In this document: piece by piece, positions 51,782 through 60,830 of the stretch
Layout: every line of letters starts with the position of its first letter
Position numbering within the stretch: position 1 is the stretch's first letter
Assembly: GCA_046348585.1 (NCBI GenBank)
Contig: JAXMDZ010000013.1
Coordinates: forward strand, 18,188 to 82,187
DNA: 64,000 nt
DNA from: JADZAI01 sp046348585
GTDB lineage: Bacteria > Pseudomonadota > Alphaproteobacteria > Micropepsales > Micropepsaceae
Reading direction: 5' to 3'
Program-made: the position numbers and the translations under genes
The notes under the pieces: model-generated
Database searches by the model: none
The model's input: only the letters and a program-made list of their open reading frames with translations
What the model was told of the DNA's origin: nothing

Positions 51782-52903
51782 TCAGGCGTCTTCGTCAAGC
51801 GCCGCGTCGAGGGCGGCGAGGCAGGCTTCGCCCAGCCTGGCGGAGGCGGCGGGCGACCAGCCTTCCAGCGGATCGGGGGCCTCGGCAGCGTCCTTGAACG
51901 GCATTTCCAGCGTCACGGCGACGGCCCGGAAGCGCAGGCCGATCGCCCGCGTGGCGATGCCGTTGGCCTCCGCCCCGCCATAGGAGGGCGGATAGCCGAC
52001 CGCCGTCTGGAAGGCGGGGCTCGCCTTCAGCAGCGCCTGGCGGAAGCGGTCGACGCCCGCGATCTGCGCCGGGCTCGATTCCGGATCGACGTCGCAGCCG
52101 TCGATGAAGACATGCGGCAGGCTTTCGTCGCCGTGGACGTCGAGGAAGACGTCGACCCCGGTCTCGATCATCGCGGCGAGGATCGCGGCGACTTCCGGTG
52201 CGCTGTCGGGGTTGGGGTCGCGCCATTGGCGGTTGAGATCGACGCCTTCCGCGTTGCCGCGCAGATTGCCGCGCGCCGCGCCGTCGATATTGACCAGCGG
52301 CACGATGTGCAGCCGCGCCCTCTGTCGCAGCCGCAGGGAGAGCGGATCGGCGGCGTCGGCGAGGCGGGCGAGCGCCCCCTCCATCCACCAGCTCGCCATC
52401 GTCTCGCCGGAGTGCTGGCGGCCGAGCACCCAGATGTGTTTCGGCCCCTCGCCCATCTCCAGCACGTCGATGGCCCGTCCGTCGATCGAGCGCCCGAGCG
52501 TGCGGCGGCCGACACCCGGCGCGGCGGCGATGCGGGCGAGCAGCGCCTCGTGGCGCGCCAGCTCGTAGGGCACGAAATAGGCGAAGCGCGCTTCGTTCGT
52601 GCGCGGCGTGTGGCGGATCTCCAGGACCGCGCCGTCGAAATGCGTGTCGGCGAGCACCCAGTCCGCGCCGTCATCGCTGACCCGCGCGCGATAGTTCTCC
52701 CAGCCGTCGGGATAGGACGAGGCCCCGGCGCTGACGATGCGCAGCGTCAGCCGCCGCCCGGCCGCGCCGCGCACCCGGAAGAAGAACCACTGCGACCACG
52801 GCCCGCCCGAATCGGGCCGGATGGCGAGGTCGGCGGTGTCGCCGTCGAGAGCGACGATCTCGATATTGCCGCCTTCGAAATCGGCGTCGATCTCAATGGT
52901 CAT
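51782..52903 (-). CDS. M14 zinc carboxypeptidase, cytosolic (CCP/AGBL-like)
   Basis: The 373-residue protein has no signal peptide. An N-terminal beta-sandwich domain (residues 1-115; WSQWFFFRVRGAAGRRLTL) is typical of the cytosolic carboxypeptidase subgroup. The catalytic domain shows the zinc motif RQHSGET (H-x2-E), the NIDGAARGN and VDLNRQWRDP substrate site, the third ligand His in DVHGDE and the catalytic Glu in VTLEMPF. It removes C-terminal residues from peptides. It sits next to an OPT peptide transporter. Confidence 0.92.
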   Translation of the reverse strand: MTIEIDADFEGGNIEIVALDGDTADLAIRPDSGGPWSQWFFFRVRGAAGRRLTLRIVSAGASSYPDGWENYRARVSDDGADWVLADTHFDGAVLEIRHTPRTNEARFAYFVPYELARHEALLARIAAAPGVGRRTLGRSIDGRAIDVLEMGEGPKHIWVLGRQHSGETMASWWMEGALARLADAADPLSLRLRQRARLHIVPLVNIDGAARGNLRGNAEGVDLNRQWRDPNPDSAPEVAAILAAMIETGVDVFLDVHGDESLPHVFIDGCDVDPESSPAQIAGVDRFRQALLKASPAFQTAVGYPPSYGGAEANGIATRAIGLRFRAVAVTLEMPFKDAAEAPDPLEGWSPAASARLGEACLAALDAALDEDA

Positions 52904-52933
52904 CCTACGCTCCCGGTCGCGGACGCGCCGCGC

Positions 52934-54736
52934 CTATGGCTTGCCCTTGCCCGGCTTGCCTTTGCCCTTCGGCCCGCCATGCGGCTTTCCGGGGAAGGGG
53001 CGCGGGCCCTTGTCGCCGCCGGGACCGCCCTTGGGGCCACCCTTGTAGCCGCCTTTGAAACCGCCGGGGCCGCCCGCGTGGCGCGGCCTGTCCCTGTCGG
53101 CCGGGGCGCCGGCCGGGGTGATGCGGACTTCGGGGTCTTCGGCCTTGTTCACCGCATCCATGAAAGCGCGGGCCGCATGCACCGCGATCTCGAACTTGGT
53201 TTCCTTGTCGAAGATGCGGATCGCGCCGATCTCCTGCTTGGTGATGTGGCCGAGGCGGCAGATCAGCGGAATCAGCCAGCGCGGATCGGCGTTGTTGTGG
53301 CGGCCGGCGTTCATGCGGAACCACTGCATGTCGGTGCGCGGCTCGCGCTCGCGGCGGGGGCCGGGGGCCGGGCCTTCGCCCGCCAGGTCGCGGGTGGGCG
53401 ACCATTTCTTCTCGTCGCGCTGGGCGGGGCCGGATTCGAAGAGGTCTTCCGGCGCGGGCAGCTGGTCGCGGTAGAGACGGGCGAGCGCGGTGGCGATCTC
53501 CTCCGGCCTGCGCTTGGCGATCAGCGCGGCGGCGAGGGCGTTGTCCTCCTCGGTCGGCGGTTCGCCGAAGACCGGGTGCTCCAGCAGCCGCTCCTGATCC
53601 TGCTTGCGGATCTGTTCGGGCGTCGGCGGGTTGCCCCAGGCCACGTCGATGCCGGCCGCCTGGAACAGCCGTTCCGCCTGACGCCGCCGCGTGTGCGGCA
53701 CCAGCATGGCGCAGACGCCCTTGCGCCCGGCGCGCCCGGTGCGGCCGCTGCGGTGAAGCAGCGTCTCGCGCGAGCGCGGCAGTTCGGCATGAATGACGAG
53801 GCCGAGATCGGGCAGGTCGAGGCCGCGCGCCGCGACATCGGTGGCGACGCAGATCTTCGCCCGTCCGTCGCGCAGGGCCTGGAGTGCGTGGTTGCGTTCG
53901 TTTTGCGAGAACTCGCCCGACAGCGCCACGGCCGCGAAGCCGCGCTCCGCGAGGCTGGCGTGCAGGCGGTTCACCGCCTGACGGGTCGAGAGGAACACCA
54001 GCGAAGCGCCGAAATCGAGATAGCGCAGAAGGTTGACGACCGCGTGCTCGACGTCGTTGGGAGCGATGCGCACCGCCTGATAGGCGATGTCGGCATGGCT
54101 GCGCACCGGGCCGACCGTGTCGATGCGCACCGCGTCGCGCTGGAAGCGCTTGGCGAGGCTGGCGATCTCGCGCGCGATGGTCGCCGAAAACAGCAGCGTG
54201 CGGCGCTCGGCCGGCATCGCGTCGAGCAGGAACTCCAGATCCTCGCGGAAGCCGAGGTCGAGCATCTCGTCGGCCTCGTCGAGCACGACGATGCGCAGCG
54301 CCGCGGTGTCGAGCGCGCCGCGCTCCATGTGGTCGCGCAGCCGGCCGGGCGTGCCGACGACGACATGCGCGCCGCGCGCCAGCTCGCGCCTCTCGGCCCG
54401 GGGGTCCATGCCGCCGACGCAGCTCACCACCCGCGCGCCGGTCTTGGCGTAGAGCCAGTCCAGCTCGCGGTGGACCTGAAGCGCCAGCTCGCGGGTCGGC
54501 GCGATGATGACGGCGAGCGGCGTCGCCGCCTGCTCGAAGCGCGGCGTCTCGCCCAGCAGCGTCGCCGCCATGGCGAGGCCGAAGGCGACGGTCTTGCCGG
54601 AGCCGGTCTGGGCCGAGACCAGAAGATCGGCGTTCGCATCGGAGGCGCCGACGGCGGCCTGGACGGGGGTCGGTTCGTCATAGCCGCGCGCGGCCAGCGC
54701 TTCGGCGATGGAGGGATTGCTTGTGGGGAACGGCAT
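52934..54736 (-). CDS. DEAD-box RNA helicase with DbpA-type RNA-binding domain
   Basis: The 600-residue protein starts MPFPTSNPSIAEALAARGY. Helicase motifs: AQTGSGKT (I), PTRELA (Ia), VLDEADEML (II), SATI (III), ARGLDLPDL and HRSGRTGRAGRKG (VI). A linker and a DbpA-like RNA-binding fold (MQWFRMNAGRHNNADPRWL ... FMDAV) follow. The last ~60 residues are a disordered Gly/Lys/Pro tail with repeated GGxKGG. Probably ribosome assembly or cold-stress RNA remodelling, like DbpA/CsdA. Confidence 0.92.
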   Translation of the reverse strand: MPFPTSNPSIAEALAARGYDEPTPVQAAVGASDANADLLVSAQTGSGKTVAFGLAMAATLLGETPRFEQAATPLAVIIAPTRELALQVHRELDWLYAKTGARVVSCVGGMDPRAERRELARGAHVVVGTPGRLRDHMERGALDTAALRIVVLDEADEMLDLGFREDLEFLLDAMPAERRTLLFSATIAREIASLAKRFQRDAVRIDTVGPVRSHADIAYQAVRIAPNDVEHAVVNLLRYLDFGASLVFLSTRQAVNRLHASLAERGFAAVALSGEFSQNERNHALQALRDGRAKICVATDVAARGLDLPDLGLVIHAELPRSRETLLHRSGRTGRAGRKGVCAMLVPHTRRRQAERLFQAAGIDVAWGNPPTPEQIRKQDQERLLEHPVFGEPPTEEDNALAAALIAKRRPEEIATALARLYRDQLPAPEDLFESGPAQRDEKKWSPTRDLAGEGPAPGPRREREPRTDMQWFRMNAGRHNNADPRWLIPLICRLGHITKQEIGAIRIFDKETKFEIAVHAARAFMDAVNKAEDPEVRITPAGAPADRDRPRHAGGPGGFKGGYKGGPKGGPGGDKGPRPFPGKPHGGPKGKGKPGKGKP

Positions 54737-54869
54737 GACGCCGGGAAATCCTGCTTTCGGGGGCGGGGCGAACCCTCGCAAGCCCATCCCCTAGATTGGA
54801 ATCGGCCGCTTGACCAGCTATCACCCCCGGCCAGACACCCTTATCCGCCGCGTTTGAAGGCCGATTTCC

Positions 54870-55160
54870 ATGACCGACGCCCCGCCCGAGACCCCGTCCG
54901 AGGCCCTGACCGACACCCTGCCCGACCGCATTTCCGCCGATCCCAAGAGCCCATTCTACAACGCCGCGGCGCTCGACCGGGGAGTCGGCATCCGCTTCAA
55001 CGGCGCGGAAAAGACCAATGTGCAGGAATACTGCATCTCCGAAGGCTGGATCCGCGTCTCGGTCGGCACCACGGTCGACCGCAAGGGCAACCCGATGACG
55101 CTGAAGCTGAAGGGCAAGGTCGAAGCCTTCATCGAGCCGAAGAACGGCAAGACGGAGTAG
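54870..55160 (+). CDS. DUF3297 family protein
   Basis: The 96-residue protein matches DUF3297: LPDRISADPKSPFYNAAAL, DRGVGIRFNGAEKTNVQEYC and a C-terminal GNPMTLKLKGKVEAFIE. It is small, strand-rich, soluble and of unknown function. Divergent from the helicase gene across 133 bp. Confidence 0.88.
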   Translation: MTDAPPETPSEALTDTLPDRISADPKSPFYNAAALDRGVGIRFNGAEKTNVQEYCISEGWIRVSVGTTVDRKGNPMTLKLKGKVEAFIEPKNGKTE

Positions 55161-55263
55161 CCGATCGCCATTGGTGCGGGCCGGAAGGGGCCGATCGTGG
55201 CCGCCGGTCCTTCGGCCGCGAGGCGCATCCTGAAGCTCGCCGGCGAAGCCTGAAAGGCGCGGC

Positions 55264-56193
55264 CTAGCGCTTCAGGCCGATCTCGCGCAGGCGTTCGGCG
55301 AGGAATTCGCCGGCCGTGATGGGCGGGAATTTCGCGCCGTCGCCGATGCAGGTCGGCAGCACGTCCAGCGGCGTCGCCGAGGTCGGGTGCATGAAGAACG
55401 GCATCGAATAGCGGCTGACATTGGGGCCGGCGGGGTTCACCACGCGGTGCGTGGTTGCCGGAATGACGCCGTTGGTGAGCCGGGCCAGCATGTCGCCGCT
55501 GTCGACGATGAGGTTGCCCGGCCGCGTCTCGACCGGCAGCCACGCGCCGTCGCGGTCCAGCAGCTCCAGCCCCGCGCCGCGCGCGGCGACCAGGATGGTG
55601 ATGAAGTTGATGTCCTCGTGCGCCGCCGAGCGCACCGCGCCGGGCGGGGCGTCGTCCGGCACCGGGGGATAGTGCAGCACCCGCAGGATCGAGGTGCCGC
55701 CCTTCACCAGCGGATCGAAATAGTCCTCAGCGAGGCCCAGCTGCGGGGCGAGCGCCTGAAGCAGCAGCCGTCCGGTCTCGTCCAGCGCCGCGAACAGGCG
55801 CTTGAAGACCGGCTCGAAGCCCGCCGGGCGTTCCGGCCAGACATTGGGGGCGAAGTCGCCGTCCGGCGCGTCGGGATCGTAGGCGTCGCGGCCGAGCTGC
55901 CAGAATTCCTTCAGGTCGGCGACGCTGCGGCCCTTGGCGTGCTCGACGCCGAACGGGGTGTAGCCGCGCAGGCCCGCCGCGTAGCGCCGCTTGAAGGCCT
56001 CGTCCTCGGCGAAGAAGGCGGCGCTGAGGCGGTAGGCCTCGTCGAGCAGCGCCTCGTCCACGTTGTGGTCGGCGAGGATGATGAAGCCGTAACGCTGAAG
56101 GCCGCGCATGAGATCGGCGGAGAACGCCTTGCGCTGCGCCGCGTCGCCGCCGGTGAAGGCCTTGAGGCTGAGTGTGGGGACGCCGTCTGTCAT
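55264..56193 (-). CDS. Isopenicillin-N-synthase-like Fe(II)/2-oxoglutarate oxygenase
   Basis: The 309-residue protein has a DIOX_N-type N-terminus (VPTLSLKAFTGGDAAQRKAF ... GFIILADHNVD) and a jelly-roll with iron ligands His and Asp in AAHEDINFITIL and distal His in TTHRVVNP, followed by RYSMPFF with the 2-oxoglutarate-binding Arg. The family is broad and the substrate cannot be deduced; neighbours give no pathway. Confidence 0.9.
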   Translation of the reverse strand: MTDGVPTLSLKAFTGGDAAQRKAFSADLMRGLQRYGFIILADHNVDEALLDEAYRLSAAFFAEDEAFKRRYAAGLRGYTPFGVEHAKGRSVADLKEFWQLGRDAYDPDAPDGDFAPNVWPERPAGFEPVFKRLFAALDETGRLLLQALAPQLGLAEDYFDPLVKGGTSILRVLHYPPVPDDAPPGAVRSAAHEDINFITILVAARGAGLELLDRDGAWLPVETRPGNLIVDSGDMLARLTNGVIPATTHRVVNPAGPNVSRYSMPFFMHPTSATPLDVLPTCIGDGAKFPPITAGEFLAERLREIGLKR

Positions 56194-56244
56194 GGGCGGA
56201 GACTAGACCAACTTGCGAAAAGGCGGAATCGACCGTGCCCGCTC

Positions 56245-56271
56245 TGGATGGCCGCCTCAAGGGCGGCCAAG
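56245..56271. repeat. REP-like palindrome TGGATGGCCGCC...
   Basis: TGGATGGCCGCC followed by GGGCGGCCA, related to the two palindromes at 31711-31830. It lies between two genes. Confidence 0.55.
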
Positions 56272-56290
56272 AGGAAGGGCCGGGCGGCGG

Positions 56291-57151
56291 TCAGACCGGC
56301 GGGGGCGACAGGGCCTCGACCTCGGCGCGCCAGGGCATGCCGGTCTGCGCGCCGGCGCGAGTGGTGGCGGCGGCCCCGGCGGCGCAGGCGAAGCGCAGCG
56401 CCTGTTCCTTCGGCTGGCCCTCCACCAGCGCCAGCGTCAGCGCGGCCGAGAAGCAATCGCCCGCCCCGGTGGTGTCGACCGGCGTCACGGCGGGCGGGGC
56501 GGCCTCGACCAGTCTGCGGCCCTGACGGAACAGCGCCGCGCCGCGCGCGCCGTAGGTGACGGCGACGAGGCCGCGCGCCCGATCGAGCGCGCCGCCATAG
56601 ACCGCCGCCTCGCCCTCGTTGACGATGACGAGATCGGCCCGCTCGAAGAGGATCGAGGGCGCGGGCAGCGCAGGCGCGAGATTGACCGCGAAGAAGCCCT
56701 TGCAGCGCTCGGCCGCCGCCGCGACGACGCCGGGCGCGACCTCCATCTGGCAGAGCACGCCGTCATGGGGCGGCAGTTTCACATCCGCGGCGGCGAGCTT
56801 CGCATTCGAGCCGGAGGCGACGACGATCTGGTTTTCGCCGGCCGCGTTCACGGCGATGAGCGCGACCCCGGTCGCGGCGTTCGGATCGGTGCGCAGAAGC
56901 GTCAGGTCGACGCCGTCGGCCCGCAGCAGGGCGAGCGCCGCAGCGGCGTTCGGGTCGGCCCCGACGCAGGCGATCAGCGTCACCGCGCCGCCCAGCCGCT
57001 GCGCCGCGAGCGCCTGATTGGCGCCTTTGCCGCCGGGGTGGAAGGCGAGGCTCGCGCCCGTCACCGTCTCGCCCGGCGCGGGCAGGGTCGCGGCCGTCGC
57101 GACGATGTCGAGATTGACCGAGCCGACGACGACGATGCGCGCTCCGCTCAC
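56291..57151 (-). CDS. rbsK: Ribokinase (PfkB family)
   Basis: Phosphorylates ribose to ribose-5-phosphate. The 286-residue protein has VVGSVNLDIVATAATLPAPGETVTG at the N-terminus (PfkB signature 1), FHPGGKGANQALAAQRLGG (ribose binding) and DTTGAGDCFSAALTLAL with the catalytic Asp (signature 2). Its GTG start overlaps the stop of the upstream nucleoside hydrolase gene, so the pair forms a nucleoside salvage unit. Confidence 0.92.
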   Translation of the reverse strand: MSGARIVVVGSVNLDIVATAATLPAPGETVTGASLAFHPGGKGANQALAAQRLGGAVTLIACVGADPNAAAALALLRADGVDLTLLRTDPNAATGVALIAVNAAGENQIVVASGSNAKLAAADVKLPPHDGVLCQMEVAPGVVAAAAERCKGFFAVNLAPALPAPSILFERADLVIVNEGEAAVYGGALDRARGLVAVTYGARGAALFRQGRRLVEAAPPAVTPVDTTGAGDCFSAALTLALVEGQPKEQALRFACAAGAAATTRAGAQTGMPWRAEVEALSPPPV

Positions 57152-58083
57152 AGCGATCCCAGCCTTTCGTTCAGCAGGGCGAAGACCCCTGCCCCGTCTG
57201 CCCGGACGGCCCAGTTGGCGTTGACCTCGCGCGGCCCGGCGCGGAACTCGACCGCGGTGTGGCCGAAGGCGAGGCCGCCATTCGTTTCGACCGCGATCTT
57301 CGCGCCGCTGACGATGAAGAGGCTGGGGTCGAGCAGCCAGGCGATCGTGCAGGGATCGTGCAGCGGCGCGCCCGCCCGGCGCGACGGGTCGGCCTCGATG
57401 GCGTTGGAGAAGCGCATCAGCTCCGCCGAGGCGCGGGCCGCGACCGTGCCTGTCGCTTCCAGCGCCGCGATGCGTTCGGGCGTGGAGAGCACCTGATAGG
57501 TCGCGTCCAGACCGAACATCGTCACCCGGCAGCCGGCGGTCAGCAGCACATGGGCGGCGTGCGGATCGGCGAAGACGTTGAACTCGGCCGAGGCGGTGAT
57601 GTTGCCGCCGGCGCTGCGCGCCCCGCCCATCACCACGATCTCGTCGATCCTGGCGGCGATCGCAGGCTCCAGCGCCAGCGCCAGCGCGAGATTGGTGGCC
57701 GGGCCGGTGACGGCGATCGTCACGGCTTCGTGGGCAGCGCGCAGCGTGCGGCGGATGAAATCGACGGCGTGGCCTTCGGCGAGCGGCGCATCGGGTTCGA
57801 AGACCGCGAGCGTGCCGAGGCCTTCGGGTCCGTGAAACTCGCCCGCCTCGACCGGCTCGCGCACCATCGGCCGGGCGCAGCCGGCATAGACCGGCACGTC
57901 GGCGCGCCCGGCGATCTGGCGCACGATGCGGGCATTGCGGGCGGTGCGCGCGAGACCCTTGTTCCCGGCGACCACCGTGACGCCGAGAATGTCGAGCGCA
58001 TCCGGCGCGGCGAAGGCGAGCAGCAGCGCCGTCGCGTCGTCGACGCCCGGATCGCAGTCGATGATCAGCTTGCGGCGTTTCAA
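57148..58083 (-). CDS. Inosine/uridine-preferring nucleoside hydrolase
   Basis: Splits ribonucleosides into base and ribose, the latter passed to the adjacent ribokinase. 311 residues from a TTG at 58083 preceded by GAGG; the frame upstream is shadow. The Ca2+-binding motif IIDCDPGVDDATALL is at the N-terminus, TGPATNLALAL and VVMGGA follow, and the late active-site His lies in LHDPCTIAWLLDP. Start codon usage is unusual but puts the signature at the normal position. Confidence 0.92.
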   Translation of the reverse strand: MKRRKLIIDCDPGVDDATALLLAFAAPDALDILGVTVVAGNKGLARTARNARIVRQIAGRADVPVYAGCARPMVREPVEAGEFHGPEGLGTLAVFEPDAPLAEGHAVDFIRRTLRAAHEAVTIAVTGPATNLALALALEPAIAARIDEIVVMGGARSAGGNITASAEFNVFADPHAAHVLLTAGCRVTMFGLDATYQVLSTPERIAALEATGTVAARASAELMRFSNAIEADPSRRAGAPLHDPCTIAWLLDPSLFIVSGAKIAVETNGGLAFGHTAVEFRAGPREVNANWAVRADGAGVFALLNERLGSL

Positions 58084-58090
58084 GCGGCCC

Positions 58091-59089
58091 TCACAGGCGG
58101 ACCAGCATCTTGCCCAGATTGCCGCCGCTGAAGAGCTGCAGGAAGGCGTCGACCGCGTTCTCGATGCCGTGCGCGACGGTCTCGCGCACATCGACCTTGC
58201 CGTCCTTCACCCAGGCCGCGAGCTGCGGCACGTAGTCCTTCGCCATGTCGGCATGGTCGGAGACGATGAAGCCTTCCATGCGGATGCGCTTGCCGACGAT
58301 CAGCAGGAAATTGCTCGGTCCCGGCGTCGCGCCGATATTGTTGTAGGCCGAGATGCCGCCGCAGATGGCGAAGCGCGCATGCAGCTTCGCGGCGTTCAGC
58401 GCCGCTTCCAGATGGCCGCCGCCGACATTGTCGAAATAGACGTCGATGCCGTCCGGCGCCGCGGCGAGCAGCGCCCTGGTGAGATCGGGCACCGCCTTGT
58501 AGTCGATCGCCCCGTGCACGCCGATGGCGTTGAGATAGGCGATCTTGTCGGCGCCGCCGGCGCTGCCGATCACCTTGCCGCCCTTGAGCCGCGCGATCTG
58601 GGCGACCATGGAGCCGACCGCCCCGGCCGCGCCCGAGACGAACACCGTGTCGCCCGGCTTGAACGCCGCGACCCGCATCAGGCCGGCCCAGGCGGTGAGG
58701 CCCGGCATGCCCGCCGCGCCCAGGAAGAGCTGCGGCGCGAGGCCCATCGTGTCGAGCTTTTCGAGCTGGTCGGCGGGGGCGTTGAAGGCCTCGCGCCAGC
58801 CCATGAAGCTGCGCACGATGTCGCCGGGCTTCAGCGAAGGCGCGTTCGAGGCGATCACCTCGCCGATCGCCCCGCCGGTCATCGCCTCGCCGACATTGAA
58901 GGGGGCCGAATAGGAGGGACCGGCATACATGCGGCCGCGCATATAGGGATCGACCGTCATCCAGGTGTTCTTCACCTGCACCTCGCCCGGGCCGGGGGCG
59001 TCGAGCGTCACCGTCGCCAGTTCGAAATTCTTCGCCGACGGCAGGCCGACGGGGCGGTCCTTCAGGCGGACTTCGCGCGATTGGGTCAT
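58091..59089 (-). CDS. NADP-dependent medium-chain reductase (CurA/leukotriene B4 reductase-like)
   Basis: The 332-residue zinc-free MDR-family protein begins REVRLKDRPVGLPSAKNFEL and has VDPYMRGRM, MPGLTAWAGLM and the NADP motif VSGAAGAVGSMVAQIARLKG, followed by DVYFDNVGGGHLEAAL. Relatives reduce alpha,beta-unsaturated ketones and aldehydes. It precedes the nucleoside hydrolase on the same strand with a 7-nt gap, but a functional link is not obvious. Confidence 0.92.
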   Translation of the reverse strand: MTQSREVRLKDRPVGLPSAKNFELATVTLDAPGPGEVQVKNTWMTVDPYMRGRMYAGPSYSAPFNVGEAMTGGAIGEVIASNAPSLKPGDIVRSFMGWREAFNAPADQLEKLDTMGLAPQLFLGAAGMPGLTAWAGLMRVAAFKPGDTVFVSGAAGAVGSMVAQIARLKGGKVIGSAGGADKIAYLNAIGVHGAIDYKAVPDLTRALLAAAPDGIDVYFDNVGGGHLEAALNAAKLHARFAICGGISAYNNIGATPGPSNFLLIVGKRIRMEGFIVSDHADMAKDYVPQLAAWVKDGKVDVRETVAHGIENAVDAFLQLFSGGNLGKMLVRL

Positions 59090-59221
59090 GGGATCCTCCG
59101 GTCTTCGTTCTTGCGGTTCTCGTTCTTGTCGTGCGGCGCAAGCCTAGCACGTCCGCCCGGCGGGCTTTCAATGAGGCATGAAAGCCATGCTAAGGGAGGG
59201 CGGACCCAAGAGGATGAGGCC

Positions 59222-59680
59222 ATGCCCGGACTGTTCTTCGACGAGCTTCATGTCGGCCAGGTGTTCCAGCACCCGATCCGCCGCACCATCACCGAGGCAG
59301 ACAATGTGTGGTTCAGCGCGCTGACCCACAATCCGGCCCAGCTTCACCTCGACGAGGAGTATTGCCGCACCGAGACGCAATACGGCCAGCGCCTCGTCAA
59401 TTCCTGCTTCACGCTGGGGCTGATGACCGGCATCTCGGTCGGCGACACGACGCTCGGCACCGCGATCGCCAATCTCGGCTGGGACGAGGTGCGCTTCCCC
59501 AAACCGCTGTTCCACGGCGACACGGTGCGCATCGAGACCGAGGTGCTGGAGCTGCGCGAGAGCAAGTCGCGCCCCGACGCCGGGATCGTCGTCTTCATGC
59601 ATCGCTGCTTCAATCAGAAGAACGAGCTGGTCGCGCACTGCAAGCGCACCGGCCTCCAGCGCCGGAAGCCGGCGGCATGA
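59222..59680 (+). CDS. MaoC-family (R)-enoyl-CoA hydratase
   Basis: The 152-residue hot-dog fold protein starts MPGLFFDELHVGQVFQHP. It contains the hydratase motif FSALTHNPAQLHLDEEY (Asn in place of the more usual Asp-His pattern: x-D-x4-H with N-x4-H here) and FPKPLFHGDTV. GAGGATGAGG precedes the ATG. Upstream in-frame sequence back to 57926 is antisense shadow of the reductase gene. The stop overlaps the start of the CitE-like gene (ATGA), implying sequential steps in one acyl-CoA pathway. Confidence 0.9.
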   Translation: MPGLFFDELHVGQVFQHPIRRTITEADNVWFSALTHNPAQLHLDEEYCRTETQYGQRLVNSCFTLGLMTGISVGDTTLGTAIANLGWDEVRFPKPLFHGDTVRIETEVLELRESKSRPDAGIVVFMHRCFNQKNELVAHCKRTGLQRRKPAA

Positions 59681-60555
59681 GCGCGCTGCGCTCGTTCCTC
59701 TTCGTCCCGGCCGATTCGCAGAAGAAGATCGCCAGGGGGCTGGAGAGCGGCGCGGATGCGCTGATCCTCGATCTGGAGGATTCGGTCGCCGAGGGAGCGA
59801 AGGCGGCGGCGCGCGCCGTCGCGGCGGCGCTGCTGAAGGACCGCGCCCGCCCGCGGACGCCCGAACTCTGGGTCCGCATCAATCCGCTGGCCGGGCCGCA
59901 TGCGCTGGACGATCTGGCTTCGGTCGTCGCCGCCGCGCCGGACGGCATCGTGTTGCCCAAGCCCGATTCCGCCGCCGATCTCGTCCGCCTCGACCACTAC
60001 CTGACCGCGCTGGAGGCCGCCGCCGGGCTCGCTCGCGGGGGCATCCGCGTGATGCCGGTGGCGACCGAGACGCCGGCCTCGGTCTTTGGCCTGGGCACCT
60101 ATGCCGGGGCGCCGCGCCTCGCCGCGATGACCTGGGGGGCGGAAGACCTGCCCGCCGCCATCGGCGCGGCGGGCGGACGCTGGGACGACGGCTCGTTCAC
60201 CGATCTCTGCCGCCTGGTGCGCAGCCTCTGCCTCGCGGCGGCGGCCACCGCCGAGGTGCCGGCTATCGAGACCGTCTATCCGGCCTTCAAGGACGAGGCG
60301 GGCCTCACCGCCTATGCGGGGCGCGGCCGGCGCGAGGGCTTCACCGGCATGATGGCGATCCATCCGGCGCAGGTGCCGCTCATCAACGCCGCCTTCACGC
60401 CGTCCGAGGCCGAAATCGCCGAAGCGCGCCGGATCGTCGCGCTGTTCGAGGCCCATCCGGGCGCGGGCACGCTGGCGCTCGACGGGCGGATGCTCGACCT
60501 CCCCCACCTCAAGGCGGCCCGCCGGACCCTCGCGGCGGCCGGTGGGGGCGGCTGA
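59677..60555 (+). CDS. HpcH/HpaI aldolase/citrate-lyase-like CoA-ester lyase (CitE-like)
   Basis: The 292-residue TIM-barrel protein begins SALRSFLFVPADSQKKIARG and has ALILDLEDSV (metal-binding Glu/Asp), WVRINPL, IVLPKPDS, PVATETPASVFG and GMMAIHPAQVPLI, matching malyl-CoA/beta-methylmalyl-CoA lyases and CitE paralogues. Together with the coupled MaoC hydratase it suggests mesaconyl/methylmalyl-CoA or citramalyl-CoA chemistry; the exact substrate is not determined by sequence reading alone. Confidence 0.9.
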   Translation: MSALRSFLFVPADSQKKIARGLESGADALILDLEDSVAEGAKAAARAVAAALLKDRARPRTPELWVRINPLAGPHALDDLASVVAAAPDGIVLPKPDSAADLVRLDHYLTALEAAAGLARGGIRVMPVATETPASVFGLGTYAGAPRLAAMTWGAEDLPAAIGAAGGRWDDGSFTDLCRLVRSLCLAAAATAEVPAIETVYPAFKDEAGLTAYAGRGRREGFTGMMAIHPAQVPLINAAFTPSEAEIAEARRIVALFEAHPGAGTLALDGRMLDLPHLKAARRTLAAAGGGG

Positions 60556-60699
60556 GCGAGGGGCGGGATTTCGGCGGTGCGGAAATTCCGCGCCGCCCTG
60601 TGGCCGTTCCGCGAAACGCCTGAAAAACTCCCTGTTTTCAATGACTTGCGGAACGCGCGCCCAGCTTCGGTCAGGCCCCGGACGGCCGCCGGACGTGCG

Positions 60700-60728
60700 C
60701 TGTCATCGAAGTGTCACGAATGCGACAT
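60700..60728 (+). promoter_or_regulatory. Pho box upstream of pstS
   Basis: CTGTCAT-CGAA-GTGTCAC, followed by GAAT-GCGACAT, gives three 7-mers at 11-bp spacing, matching the PhoB box consensus (CTGTCAT repeats). It lies 103 bp before the pstS start codon. Confidence 0.85.
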
Positions 60729-60830
60729 AGACCCTTGACCCTGACGGCCTAAAGCCGGGCGCGCCGGGGTTTAAGGGTTCGTTAAATCGACGGCCATGCC
60801 TCGCTTCTGACCTCCAGGGGGATCACCCAT

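Noticed and set aside
51761..55267. 1168-codon plus-strand frame over the M14 peptidase and helicase genes
   Set aside because: Low-complexity shadow of two minus-strand genes with complete catalytic motifs.
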